Source: Verrucomicrobiia bacterium
GTDB taxonomy: Bacteria > Verrucomicrobiota > Verrucomicrobiia > Opitutales > Opitutaceae
NCBI GenBank assembly: GCA_011525695.1
Contig: WYBX01000152.1
Location: 1 to 42,171 of the forward strand
Length of the DNA: 42,171 nt
Direction of reading: 5' to 3'
Shown piece after piece: positions 34,900-42,169 of the stretch. The notes under the pieces were generated by a model, which ran no database searches, had not been told where the DNA came from, and saw only the letters and a program-made list of their open reading frames with translations. The position numbers were made by a program, and so were the translations under genes. Numbering within the stretch: the first letter of the stretch is position 1; each line of letters opens with the position of its first letter.

Positions 34900-36252
34900 A
34901 TGAAGAGTCCCGCACCCCGATTCATCGCGCTCTTCCTCCTCGCGAGCGCGACCGCCACTGCGGCCCCCGAGCCGCGCCCCAATGTCATCCTGATCATGGC
35001 GGACGACCAGGGCTCTGTCGACCTTGGCTGCTACGGGTCCCGTGACCTCGAGACGCCCAACACCGATGCGCTGGCGCTTCGGGGGGTGCGGTTCACGCAG
35101 TTCTATTCCGCCGCGCCGGTCTGCTCGCCCTCCCGCGCGGGTACGCTGACCGGCCGTTATCCGGCGCGTGCCGGGGTCCCGGGGAACGTGAGCTCGCAAC
35201 GGGGCGGCAAGGATGGCCTGCCGCCCGCGGAAGTCACGATGGCAGAGATGTTCCGGCAGGCCGGCTATGCCACCGCGCACATCGGCAAGTGGCATCTGGG
35301 CTACAGGCCGGAGACGATGCCCAATGCCCAGGGCTTCGATCATTCGTTCGGCCACATGGGCGGGTGCATCGACAACTACTCCCATTTTTTCTACTGGCAG
35401 GGCCCGAACATCCATGACCTGCACCGCAACGGCCGGGAAGTGCATCACGATGGCGAGTATTTCCCCGACCTGATGGTTCGTGAGGTGCGCGAGTTCATGC
35501 AGCGACAGCAGGAGCGGCCGTTCTTCGTCTATTTCGCGCTCAACGCACCGCACTATCCGTACCAACCCGACACGCGATGGCTCGAACGGTTTGGACACCT
35601 GCCGTATCCCCGCAACCTTTACGCCGCGTTTCTGGCTTCGCAGGACGAGCGGGTTGGCCAGCTGCTGGCGGAAGTCGACCGGCTCGGGCTGCGTGAGCGC
35701 ACCATCATCGTGTTCCAGTCCGACAACGGCTATTCGACCGAGGAGCGCGCGCATTTCGGCGGCGGCAGTTCGGGACCGTACCGGGGTGCGAAGTTCAGCC
35801 TGTTCGAGGGCGGGATCCGGCTGCCGGCGATCATCGCCTGGCCGGGCCGGTTGCCGGAGAACGAGGTGCGCAATCAGATCATTCACGCGGTCGACCTGAT
35901 GCCGACCCTCGCCGAGCTTGCCGGCGTCAAGATCCCCGCCGCGCACCTCGACGGCCGCAGCTTCGCAGCCGTCCTCCGGGATCCCGCGGCGCCGAGCCCC
36001 CACGCCGGCCGGCCGCTCCACTGGCAGACGGGCCGCGGTCCGAATGCCTCCTGGGCCGTCCGTGACGGCGACTGGAAACTGCTCGGCAACGTTGCCGATC
36101 CGAGTGACGACACGCCGGAGCCGCCGCGGATCCCGATCTTTCTCGCCAACCTGAAGGACGACATCGGCGAGCGCACCAACGTGGCGGACCGGCATCCGGA
36201 CATTGTCGCCCGGCTGCGGGCCCTGCATGACGGGCATCTTGCGCAACCCTGA
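34900..36252 (+). CDS. secreted sulfatase, canonical CSPSR motif
   Basis: A 450-residue type I sulfatase with a short signal peptide (MKSPAPRFIALFLLASATAT). Metal ligands are in NVILIMADDQGSVDLGCYGS (Asp35, Asp36). The formylglycine motif is Cys75 in VCSPSRAGTLTGRYP. HIGKWHLGYRPE supplies Lys/His and VFQSDNGYSTEERAHFGGG the C-terminal metal ligands. This resembles arylsulfatase-A / N-acetylgalactosamine-sulfatase-like enzymes; exact specificity is not certain. The next sulfatase gene starts 6 bp after the stop, so the two are made together. No LacI-type palindrome was seen upstream. Confidence 0.9.
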   Translation: MKSPAPRFIALFLLASATATAAPEPRPNVILIMADDQGSVDLGCYGSRDLETPNTDALALRGVRFTQFYSAAPVCSPSRAGTLTGRYPARAGVPGNVSSQRGGKDGLPPAEVTMAEMFRQAGYATAHIGKWHLGYRPETMPNAQGFDHSFGHMGGCIDNYSHFFYWQGPNIHDLHRNGREVHHDGEYFPDLMVREVREFMQRQQERPFFVYFALNAPHYPYQPDTRWLERFGHLPYPRNLYAAFLASQDERVGQLLAEVDRLGLRERTIIVFQSDNGYSTEERAHFGGGSSGPYRGAKFSLFEGGIRLPAIIAWPGRLPENEVRNQIIHAVDLMPTLAELAGVKIPAAHLDGRSFAAVLRDPAAPSPHAGRPLHWQTGRGPNASWAVRDGDWKLLGNVADPSDDTPEPPRIPIFLANLKDDIGERTNVADRHPDIVARLRALHDGHLAQP

Positions 36253-36258
36253 TGGCTT

Positions 36259-37626
36259 ATGAACCCCCGCCTGCTTCCATTTGCCCTGCTCTTCGCGGCC
36301 AGCCTGGCAAACCTCGCTGCGGCTGCCGGCAGCACGGTGCGCCCGCCCAACCTCGTTCTCATCATGGCCGACGATTTCGGCTATGAATGCGTCACCGCCA
36401 ATGGCGGCGAGTCCTACCGGACGCCGCATCTGGACCGGCTCGCCGCCACCGGCATGCGCTTCGAGCAATGCCACGTGCAGCCGCTCTGCACGCCCACGCG
36501 CGTGCAGCTCATGACCGGCCTGTACAATGTGAGGAACTACATTGATTTCGGCACGCTCGATCCAAAGGCGACGACCTTCGCGCAGCTGCTGCGTCGGGCG
36601 GGCTATGCCACCGGCATCACCGGCAAGTGGCAGCTCGGCGCCGGCCGCGACCTGCCGCAGCACTTCGGCTTCGACGAGGCGCTGCTCTGGCAGCACACGC
36701 GCGAGGCGGCCAACCGGGCCCCGCGCTACGCGAATCCCGGGCTGGAGCACAACGGCGTCGAGCAGGATTTTCGGAAAGGCGAGTATGGACCGAAGCTGAT
36801 CAACGATTTCGCGCTCGATTTCGTGACCCGCCACCGGGAGCAGCCCTTCTTCCTGTACTACCCGATGATTCTGACGCACGACCCGTTCCAGCCGACCCCC
36901 GACAGCCCGGACTGGGATCCAAAGGCCCGCGGCGAACAGTTGAATCGGGACGTGAAGCATTTCGCCGAGATGACGGCGTACATGGACAGAATGATCGGCC
37001 GGCTCGTGGCCAGGCTCGACGAACTCGGAATCCGGGAGCAAACGCTGGTGCTGTTCCTGGGCGACAACGGCACCGATCCGAGCGTGACCTCGCGGTTCAA
37101 GGGCGAAGCGTATCAGGGCGGCAAGGGCACTCGGACAGCCCGTGGCACGCGGGTGCCGCTCATCGCCAACTGGCCCGGCCGGGTGCCGGCGGGCCGTGTG
37201 AACACGGATCTCGTGGCGAGCGTCGATTTCCTGCCGACGCTGTGCGAGGCGGCAGGCGTCGGGATACCGGAGGGCGTGCTCGAGGACGGCCGCAGTTTCC
37301 TGCCGCAACTGCTCGGCCAGCCAGCCGAGCCGCGGCCGTGGTATTACAGCTGGTACGCTCGCAACGGCGGCGCGACCGCACAGTGGGAGTACGCCGCAAG
37401 CACGCGCTACAAACTTTACCGGGACGGGAGCTTCTTCGACCTCCAGCACGATCCCTTCGAGGAGCAGCCGCAACCGATCGGCTCGCTCGACGGAGAGGCG
37501 GCGCGGGCGGCACGAATGCTCCAGGCGGCGCTCGACCGGTATCGCGACGCGCGACCCAAGCAGACGATCGAAAAGAAGACGCGCGCCTCCGACGGCAGGA
37601 AGAAGGCGGGGAGAAAAACACGCTAG
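36259..37626 (+). CDS. secreted sulfatase, CTPTR variant motif
   Basis: A 455-residue type I sulfatase with signal peptide MNPRLLPFALLFAASLANLA. Metal ligands are in LVLIMADDFGYECVTANGGE (Asp38, Asp39). The modification motif is PLCTPTRVQLMTGLYNVRNY with Cys77; the Ser of C-x-P-S-R is Thr, as I recall for one large PVC sulfatase branch. GITGKWQLGAGRDLPQHFGF has Gln where many sulfatases have His next to the Lys. LFLGDNGTDPSVTSRFKGEA carries the later metal ligands. The Lys/Arg-rich tail (EKKTRASDGRKKAGRKTR) is unusual and could bind polyanions. It is the second gene of a two-sulfatase operon. Confidence 0.88.
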   Translation: MNPRLLPFALLFAASLANLAAAAGSTVRPPNLVLIMADDFGYECVTANGGESYRTPHLDRLAATGMRFEQCHVQPLCTPTRVQLMTGLYNVRNYIDFGTLDPKATTFAQLLRRAGYATGITGKWQLGAGRDLPQHFGFDEALLWQHTREAANRAPRYANPGLEHNGVEQDFRKGEYGPKLINDFALDFVTRHREQPFFLYYPMILTHDPFQPTPDSPDWDPKARGEQLNRDVKHFAEMTAYMDRMIGRLVARLDELGIREQTLVLFLGDNGTDPSVTSRFKGEAYQGGKGTRTARGTRVPLIANWPGRVPAGRVNTDLVASVDFLPTLCEAAGVGIPEGVLEDGRSFLPQLLGQPAEPRPWYYSWYARNGGATAQWEYAASTRYKLYRDGSFFDLQHDPFEEQPQPIGSLDGEAARAARMLQAALDRYRDARPKQTIEKKTRASDGRKKAGRKTR

Positions 37627-37735
37627 TCCCGAGCCGCCACGAGCCTCCCGATTCCCCGATGCCACGCATTTCACGCCGTCGCGACCGGGTGCCAGATGGA
37701 ATTTCACAGATGAACACACGTCATTTGGAATCCTC

Positions 37736-37990
37736 GGCCGGGGCGGAGCCCGGCCGTCCAGGAATTCGGTTCCGAGTCCAGGATTCGAATGTGTATCCTG
37801 GAGGGACGACCTCCGCGTCGTCCGCATACCGAATGAGAACCATCGTCTGCAAAGCGGCAGGGCCTTTTCGGCCGGGACGGAGCCCGGCCCTCCATGAATC
37901 CAATTCGGATCCTGAGATTCGAAAGCGGAATCCTGGAGGGACGACCTCCGTGGCGGGCTCGGGACCGTGGGCTCGTCGAACCGGCTCCGT
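37736..37990. repeat. two composite A-B repeats in tandem
   Basis: Module A at 37736-37755 is followed by module B at 37804-37823. A second module A at 37870-37889 is followed by a truncated module B (GGACGACCTCCGTGG at about 37939), and then by a CGGGCTCGGGACC...GGCTCCGTC segment also found near 34735. The block runs into the N-terminal region of the phosphatase gene. Confidence 0.8.
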
Positions 37991-39773
37991 CCAGGCTGAA
38001 ATAACGCCGCGCCGTTGGCGCTTCTGGGCTAAACGCGGCGAGGGCGCTTGGCGGGCGCTCTCGATCGGTTTGGGGCTGTTTTTCGGAACGGCATCCTTTC
38101 TCCACGGCCAGGCGGCTGGGAACGAGCGGACGATCGGGATCCAGCATGCCCCGCCCGAGGCGTATTTGCCGGGTGAGAAGCTGCCTTATTTCGGGAGCCA
38201 GGACCTCTGGGACCGGCGCTTCTTCAAGGGTCAGGGCGGGGAGGACAGAGGGGGCCAGAGGCTGATGCTGGACATCGCCGAAGGCCGCGCCCGGGAAACG
38301 GCCGATTTCTGCGAGCAGCACATCGCACGGAATCCGAACGCAATGGAGGCCCGGTTCAACCTGGTCGCAGCCTACTGCGCGCTGGGCCGTTCCGCGGATG
38401 CGGCCAGGGCTATGCAGGCGGCGCTCGATGCCGGGCTGCCGCTGGAACGCTTCATGGCCGGCCCGCGCCGGGTTCTCGCTCCGCTTTATGAGACTGATGT
38501 CTTCAAGCAAGCGCTCGCGGAAATGGGTTCGATCCTCGTTCACGGTCCGCTGCTGGGCGACGTTGCCGAAGGCCGGTCACGATTCTGGATCCGCACCTTT
38601 GGCGCCGCTACGTTCCAGGTGGTCCTGAGCCGGAAGGGAGACTTCACGGATCCGCTCGAGTCGTCGCCAGCCCACACGACCGTGGACGCGGATTGCACGG
38701 GGGTGGCGTCCGTCGCCGGCCTGGAGCCGGACACGACCTACAATTACACCCTGATCATCGAGGGGAAACGGGAGCCGCACCGGCCGGAGTGGCGGTTTCG
38801 GACCCCTCCCACCAAAGCCACCAGCCGGCCCGTCACGATCGCCTTTGGCGGCGGGGCCGGCTATGTCCCGCGAAACGAACGGATGTGGGATCTTCTGGCC
38901 GGGCAGCAGCTCGATGCATTCATATTCCTCGGCGATAATGTATATATCGACCTGCCGGAGGAGTCGGGCCCGGTTCACGATTATACCTATTACCGACGGC
39001 AGTCCCGGCCGGAGTTCAGGCGGCTGACGGCCGGCACGCCCATTTATGCGATGTGGGACGATCACGATTGCGCGATGGACGACGTCTTCTTCGGCCCTTA
39101 CGTCGATCGACCCTCGTGGAAGCCTTCGATGTGGCGGCTGTTTCGGAACAACTGGAACAATCCCGGCTACGGTAATCCGCCCGATCGCCCCGGATGCTGG
39201 TTCCAGTTCGCCGTGGCCGACGTCGACATCTTCATGCTCGATTGCCGTTACTACCGCGAAAATTTCCTATTGGAAAAACCATCCATGCTCGGGCCCGTCC
39301 AGAAGCGGTGGTTGTTCGATGCGCTCCGGCGGTCCCGCGCCTCCTTCAAGGTCATCGCTTCGTCGGTCCCTTGGGCGCTCGATGCAAAGCCGTATTCGTC
39401 CGAGGGCGGCCCGGATGACACCTGGTACGGTTACCAAGAGGAGCGGCAGGAAATCTTCGACTTCCTCACCCGGAATCGGATCGAGGGCGTCCTGCTCCTC
39501 TCGGCCGATCGGCATCGTTCCGACGTTCGGATTAATCGACGGGCAGGCGCCTACGATCTCTACGAGTTCGAAAGCAGCAAGCTGACCAACAACGGCACCC
39601 ATCCTCACGCCGGGGAAACGCTCTTCTCCTACAACGATGACTGCAGCTTCGGTCTGCTTGCGTTTGACACCAGCCCCGGCGATGCGAAGGCGCGCTTCTC
39701 GGTCTTCAACATCGACGGCCAGGAACTTTATGCGCTCACCGTGAAGGCCGGCGATTTGAAGGCAGCCCCCTGA
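37833..39773 (+). CDS. secreted PhoD-like alkaline phosphatase/phosphodiesterase, unclear start
   Basis: A metallophosphoesterase of the PhoD family. Protein-like sequence begins near 38001 with TPRRWRFWAKRGEG and a hydrophobic signal segment (ALSIGLGLFFGTASFLHG). A TPR-like stretch follows, then the PhoD N-terminal beta domain and the catalytic domain: FIFLGDNVYIDLPEE, YAMWDDHDCAMDDVFFG, FMLDCRYYREN and VLLLSADRHRSDV, which give the metal-binding Asp, Asn and His residues. It would hydrolyse phosphate mono- or diesters in the periplasm. The nearest in-frame ATG (37833) lies in repeat DNA and adds 56 residues encoded by module A; at 38001 the codon is ATA. The native start may have been lost or replaced by repeats. 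Confidence 0.8.
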   Translation: MRTIVCKAAGPFRPGRSPALHESNSDPEIRKRNPGGTTSVAGSGPWARRTGSVQAEITPRRWRFWAKRGEGAWRALSIGLGLFFGTASFLHGQAAGNERTIGIQHAPPEAYLPGEKLPYFGSQDLWDRRFFKGQGGEDRGGQRLMLDIAEGRARETADFCEQHIARNPNAMEARFNLVAAYCALGRSADAARAMQAALDAGLPLERFMAGPRRVLAPLYETDVFKQALAEMGSILVHGPLLGDVAEGRSRFWIRTFGAATFQVVLSRKGDFTDPLESSPAHTTVDADCTGVASVAGLEPDTTYNYTLIIEGKREPHRPEWRFRTPPTKATSRPVTIAFGGGAGYVPRNERMWDLLAGQQLDAFIFLGDNVYIDLPEESGPVHDYTYYRRQSRPEFRRLTAGTPIYAMWDDHDCAMDDVFFGPYVDRPSWKPSMWRLFRNNWNNPGYGNPPDRPGCWFQFAVADVDIFMLDCRYYRENFLLEKPSMLGPVQKRWLFDALRRSRASFKVIASSVPWALDAKPYSSEGGPDDTWYGYQEERQEIFDFLTRNRIEGVLLLSADRHRSDVRINRRAGAYDLYEFESSKLTNNGTHPHAGETLFSYNDDCSFGLLAFDTSPGDAKARFSVFNIDGQELYALTVKAGDLKAAP

Positions 39774-39784
39774 GCGGGATTGCA

Positions 39785-39798
39785 TGCAACGGGTTCCA
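39785..39798. promoter_or_regulatory. LacI-type operator candidate O5, upstream of FG-GAP protein 2
   Basis: TGCAACGGGTTCCA has two differences from O1 and is nearly the reverse complement of O2. It lies 12 bp after the phosphatase stop and about 260 bp before the FG-GAP gene, with a composite repeat between. Confidence 0.5.
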
Positions 39799-39888
39799 CG
39801 CGGAGGTGGTTGTGTTCCGACCCGAAGTCCAGTTCGTTGAGGCCATGGCGGGCTGCAGCTCCGTCATTTCCCCTATCAATCTTCCTGC

Positions 39889-40031
39889 GGCCGGGGCGGA
39901 GCCCGGCCCTCCATGAATCCACTTCTGATCCTGAGATTCGAAAACGGAATCCTGCAGGGACGACCTCCGCGTCGTCCGAAATGCGAAACGGCATTCGACG
40001 CGGCGAGGGCGCCGCATCCCCAATAAATGCA
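39889..40031. repeat. composite repeat: module A then module B
   Basis: Module A at 39889-39908 is GGCCGGGGCGGAGCCCGGCC. It is followed by CTCCATGAATCCACTTCTG, module B at 39958-39977, and the tail ending CGCGGCGAGGGCGCCGC. It is almost the same as the copy at 25887 over its full length of about 145 bp. It ends just before the FG-GAP gene. Confidence 0.85.
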
Positions 40032-40058
40032 TCCCCCATTGAATGACGAATTAACCTC

Positions 40059-41510
40059 ATGAAGAACATTCCACTTCGGCTATGGATCGCGGTTTCGTTG
40101 GTCAGCCTCGCGCCGCTGAGCGGCGGGGAGCTCAAGCCCCAGCCGCCCGGAACCAAAACCGACTGGGCCGTCCACCCAATCGAGACCAAATACCAGCTGC
40201 CAAATTCCCTCGGTCCCGGGGATTTCAACAAGGACGGCTTCACGGACTACGTCGTGATCCACGAAGGACGAGCTGGAAACACCTCGATCGTGTTCCATCC
40301 CGGCAAATCCGGCGACGTGCGGAAACCCTGGCCGATCGTCGTCATGCCGAAACTGGGCAATGCCGAGAATGCCGACGCGGGTGACTTCGATGGTGATGGC
40401 AACCTCGACATTGTGATTGTCGAGGCAGGCGGCCCGCGGAACGACACCTACAGCCGGGCCCGCTTCCAGTGGGGGCCGACGCCGGACCGCGTGATGGACC
40501 CCGGCGCATGGACCGCGAGCGAGGCGATTCCCGACAGCGTCGACGTGGGGCACTGGCTCTGGGTCCAGGCGAGGGATCTCAATGGAGACGGTGTGATGGA
40601 TTTCGTAGCCGGCGGACGGAGGCACGAATCGAACCATTCATTCTCCGGCATTCGCTGGTTCGAGGCGCCGCGAGCGGTGAAGGATCGCCGTGACCTGTCG
40701 AAATGGGTCATGCACGATCTGGCGCCGGGCTGGCTGGGCGGTCACGGGTTCATCTTTGCCGATATCGATGGCGATGGCGACGACGACATCGTCGACTGCA
40801 ATTCGGATTGGGACACGGGGTTCAAGGACATGATGGTCGGTTGGATGGAGAATCCCGGAAAAGGACCTGAGCTGCGGAAGACTTGGAAGGTTCATTCGAT
40901 TGCCGGCGGCAGGGACTTTTATCCCAAGGCGCAGGTGGCGGTCGCCGACATGAACGGTGACGGGCGGCTGGATGCACTCATCCAGGGACGGAATCACCTG
41001 TATATCTATTTCCAGCTGCCGGGCAACGAATGGGAAAAAATGGCCGTGCTCAAACCGGAGCCGACCCGCTTCCTCGCACGGCCCACCGCGGTTGCGGATC
41101 TGAATGGCAACGGGAAGCTGGTCGTCATCGGCGGGCTGCTCCACGAGGCCGGGTTCTTTCCCGAGGGCAAGGCGAGCGTATTCTGGATGGAGCATGAAGG
41201 CGACAAGCCGACGCCCGACAACTGGACCACGCACGCGATTCGCTGGGGCGATTATTCCAATGGCGTGAGGACGGGGAAGACCAACAAGAACAACATCTGG
41301 GTGGATTCGTTCGGCCAGGGCGAGAAGTGGGACAATTTCGAGCCGGTCGACGTGGATGGTGACGGTGATCTCGATCTCGTCGCCAACGTGGAGGAGCATG
41401 GACGCTGGAACCAGCAGGGCGCCGCCCGTGACGAACCGCTCCTGGGTGTCGTCTGGTTCGAGAACCCGTTGAAGAAAGCCGGTGGGCCGGGGGCGCCGCG
41501 TCGCCAATAA
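40059..41510 (+). CDS. secreted seven-repeat FG-GAP/VCBS beta-propeller protein 2
   Basis: A 483-residue exported protein (signal peptide MKNIPLRLWIAVSLVSLAPL), collinear over its whole length with the protein at 26050. Calcium-type loops are DFNKDGFTDY, DFDGDGNLDI, DLNGDGVMDF, DIDGDGDDDI, DMNGDGRLDA, a degenerate DLNGNGKLVV and DVDGDGDLDL. Shared non-loop blocks are SIVFHPG-SGDVR, FVAGGRRHESNHSFSGIRWF, DCNSDWD, KASVFWMEHEGDKP, ANVEEH and VVWFENPL. The function is unknown; it could be a polysaccharide-binding protein or an unrecognised propeller enzyme. Candidate operator O5 lies upstream. No clear Shine-Dalgarno was seen. Confidence 0.87.
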   Translation: MKNIPLRLWIAVSLVSLAPLSGGELKPQPPGTKTDWAVHPIETKYQLPNSLGPGDFNKDGFTDYVVIHEGRAGNTSIVFHPGKSGDVRKPWPIVVMPKLGNAENADAGDFDGDGNLDIVIVEAGGPRNDTYSRARFQWGPTPDRVMDPGAWTASEAIPDSVDVGHWLWVQARDLNGDGVMDFVAGGRRHESNHSFSGIRWFEAPRAVKDRRDLSKWVMHDLAPGWLGGHGFIFADIDGDGDDDIVDCNSDWDTGFKDMMVGWMENPGKGPELRKTWKVHSIAGGRDFYPKAQVAVADMNGDGRLDALIQGRNHLYIYFQLPGNEWEKMAVLKPEPTRFLARPTAVADLNGNGKLVVIGGLLHEAGFFPEGKASVFWMEHEGDKPTPDNWTTHAIRWGDYSNGVRTGKTNKNNIWVDSFGQGEKWDNFEPVDVDGDGDLDLVANVEEHGRWNQQGAARDEPLLGVVWFENPLKKAGGPGAPRRQ

Positions 41511-41533
41511 GTGTCAGTCCGCAACCGGGCTTC

Positions 41534-41626
41534 CCCAAGCCAGCTTTTTGTGTCGATCGACACAAAACGCTGGCTTGGGAGCGCACGATGAACCGGCTTC
41601 GGTTTCCGGCCAACCGGTGGAGAATG
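41534..41626. repeat. palindromic element E, copy 3
   Basis: The core palindrome at 41538-41575 (left arm AGCCAGCTTTTTGTGTCGA, one change from copy 1) extends to 41534-41579 with outer arms CCCA/TGGG. The outer arms of copy 2 are different in sequence (TGCCG/CGGCA) but also complementary. The downstream 47 bp match copy 2. The upstream part seen in copies 1 and 2 is absent; the FG-GAP stop codon is only 24 bp away. Confidence 0.85.
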
Positions 41627-41635
41627 CAGGTGCGT

Positions 41636-42025
41636 TCATCGCGTCAGCCAGTAGACTGCGGTCATACCTTCCGGGGTTCTCAAAGTGACGCGGCGGCCGG
41701 CGTCGATGGTCTCCTGCGATTCGTTGACGCGACCGTTCTTTGGATCCACGCGACGCACCACGAACCGGCCGGAAACGCCATTCAGGTCGAGAACCACTTC
41801 GCCGCCGGCGGCTGCATATACGAAATATTGGTGGTCCGCGTCGGCCAGTGCCCACGCGCGTTCAGTCCGGACGATGGCTGCCGGCTGCATCGACGGCAGG
41901 GCGGCACGCAGCGCCGGATCGGTCATCGCGGGTAGCCGGGGCAGCGAGCCGCCGGCGGCGGTGAACGCCCAGCCGTCGCCTTGGGACAGGCTGCTCATGA
42001 TTGCCTTGTTCGGTAAGCGTTCCAC
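41636..42025 (-). pseudogene. C-terminal domain remnant, collagen-binding-like (DUF4038/5060 glycosidase tail)
   Basis: The recognisable part, RAWALADADHQYFVYAAAGG then VVLDLNGVSGRFVVRRVDP and GMTAVYWLTR, matches the small C-terminal beta domain ('putative collagen-binding domain') that ends DUF4038/DUF5060 glycoside-hydrolase-like proteins. The catalytic barrel is absent; upstream residues do not resemble it, although the frame stays open to the window edge. Candidate starts are GTG at 42025 or ATG at 41998 (MSSLSQGDGWAF). It is most likely a degraded 3' remnant, less likely a stand-alone domain. Element E copy 3 ends 10 bp from its stop. Confidence 0.5.
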
Positions 42026-42083
42026 TTTGACGTCGGTGGAGGGACGGGAGTTTACGAAAAGTGATCCTGCGGAGGGTCGCTGA

Positions 42084-42169
42084 TTAGCGCACGTACAAGA
42101 GAACAGGATACGCGTGGAAGTTCTTGTCAGAACGGCTTGCCTGCCCAGCGTGGCGGCCGATGAGCAGCG
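42084..42169 (-). CDS. possible C-terminal end of a gene cut by the window edge
   Basis: In one minus-strand frame the edge of the window encodes ALLIGRHAGQAS, then SDKNFHAYPVLLYVR and TAA, with mostly G/C third positions as in the real genes here. The family is not recognised from 28 residues. The overlapping frame, which continues the collagen-binding-like remnant, has poorer codon use in this stretch. Confidence 0.3.
   Translation of the reverse strand, partial: LLIGRHAGQASRSDKNFHAYPVLLYVR

Noticed and set aside
34882..37827. Open minus-strand frame of 981 codons opposite the two tandem sulfatases
   Set aside because: It mirrors strong sulfatase genes with signal peptides and active-site motifs on the plus strand. 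Its Arg/Pro/Val/His-rich composition is the usual antisense shadow in GC-rich DNA and shows no domain.
36627..38000. The long plus-strand frame upstream of the phosphatase as a giant fusion protein
   Set aside because: This part overlaps the tandem sulfatase in another frame and then repeat DNA; the composition is Arg/Ala/Gly-rich shadow with no domain.
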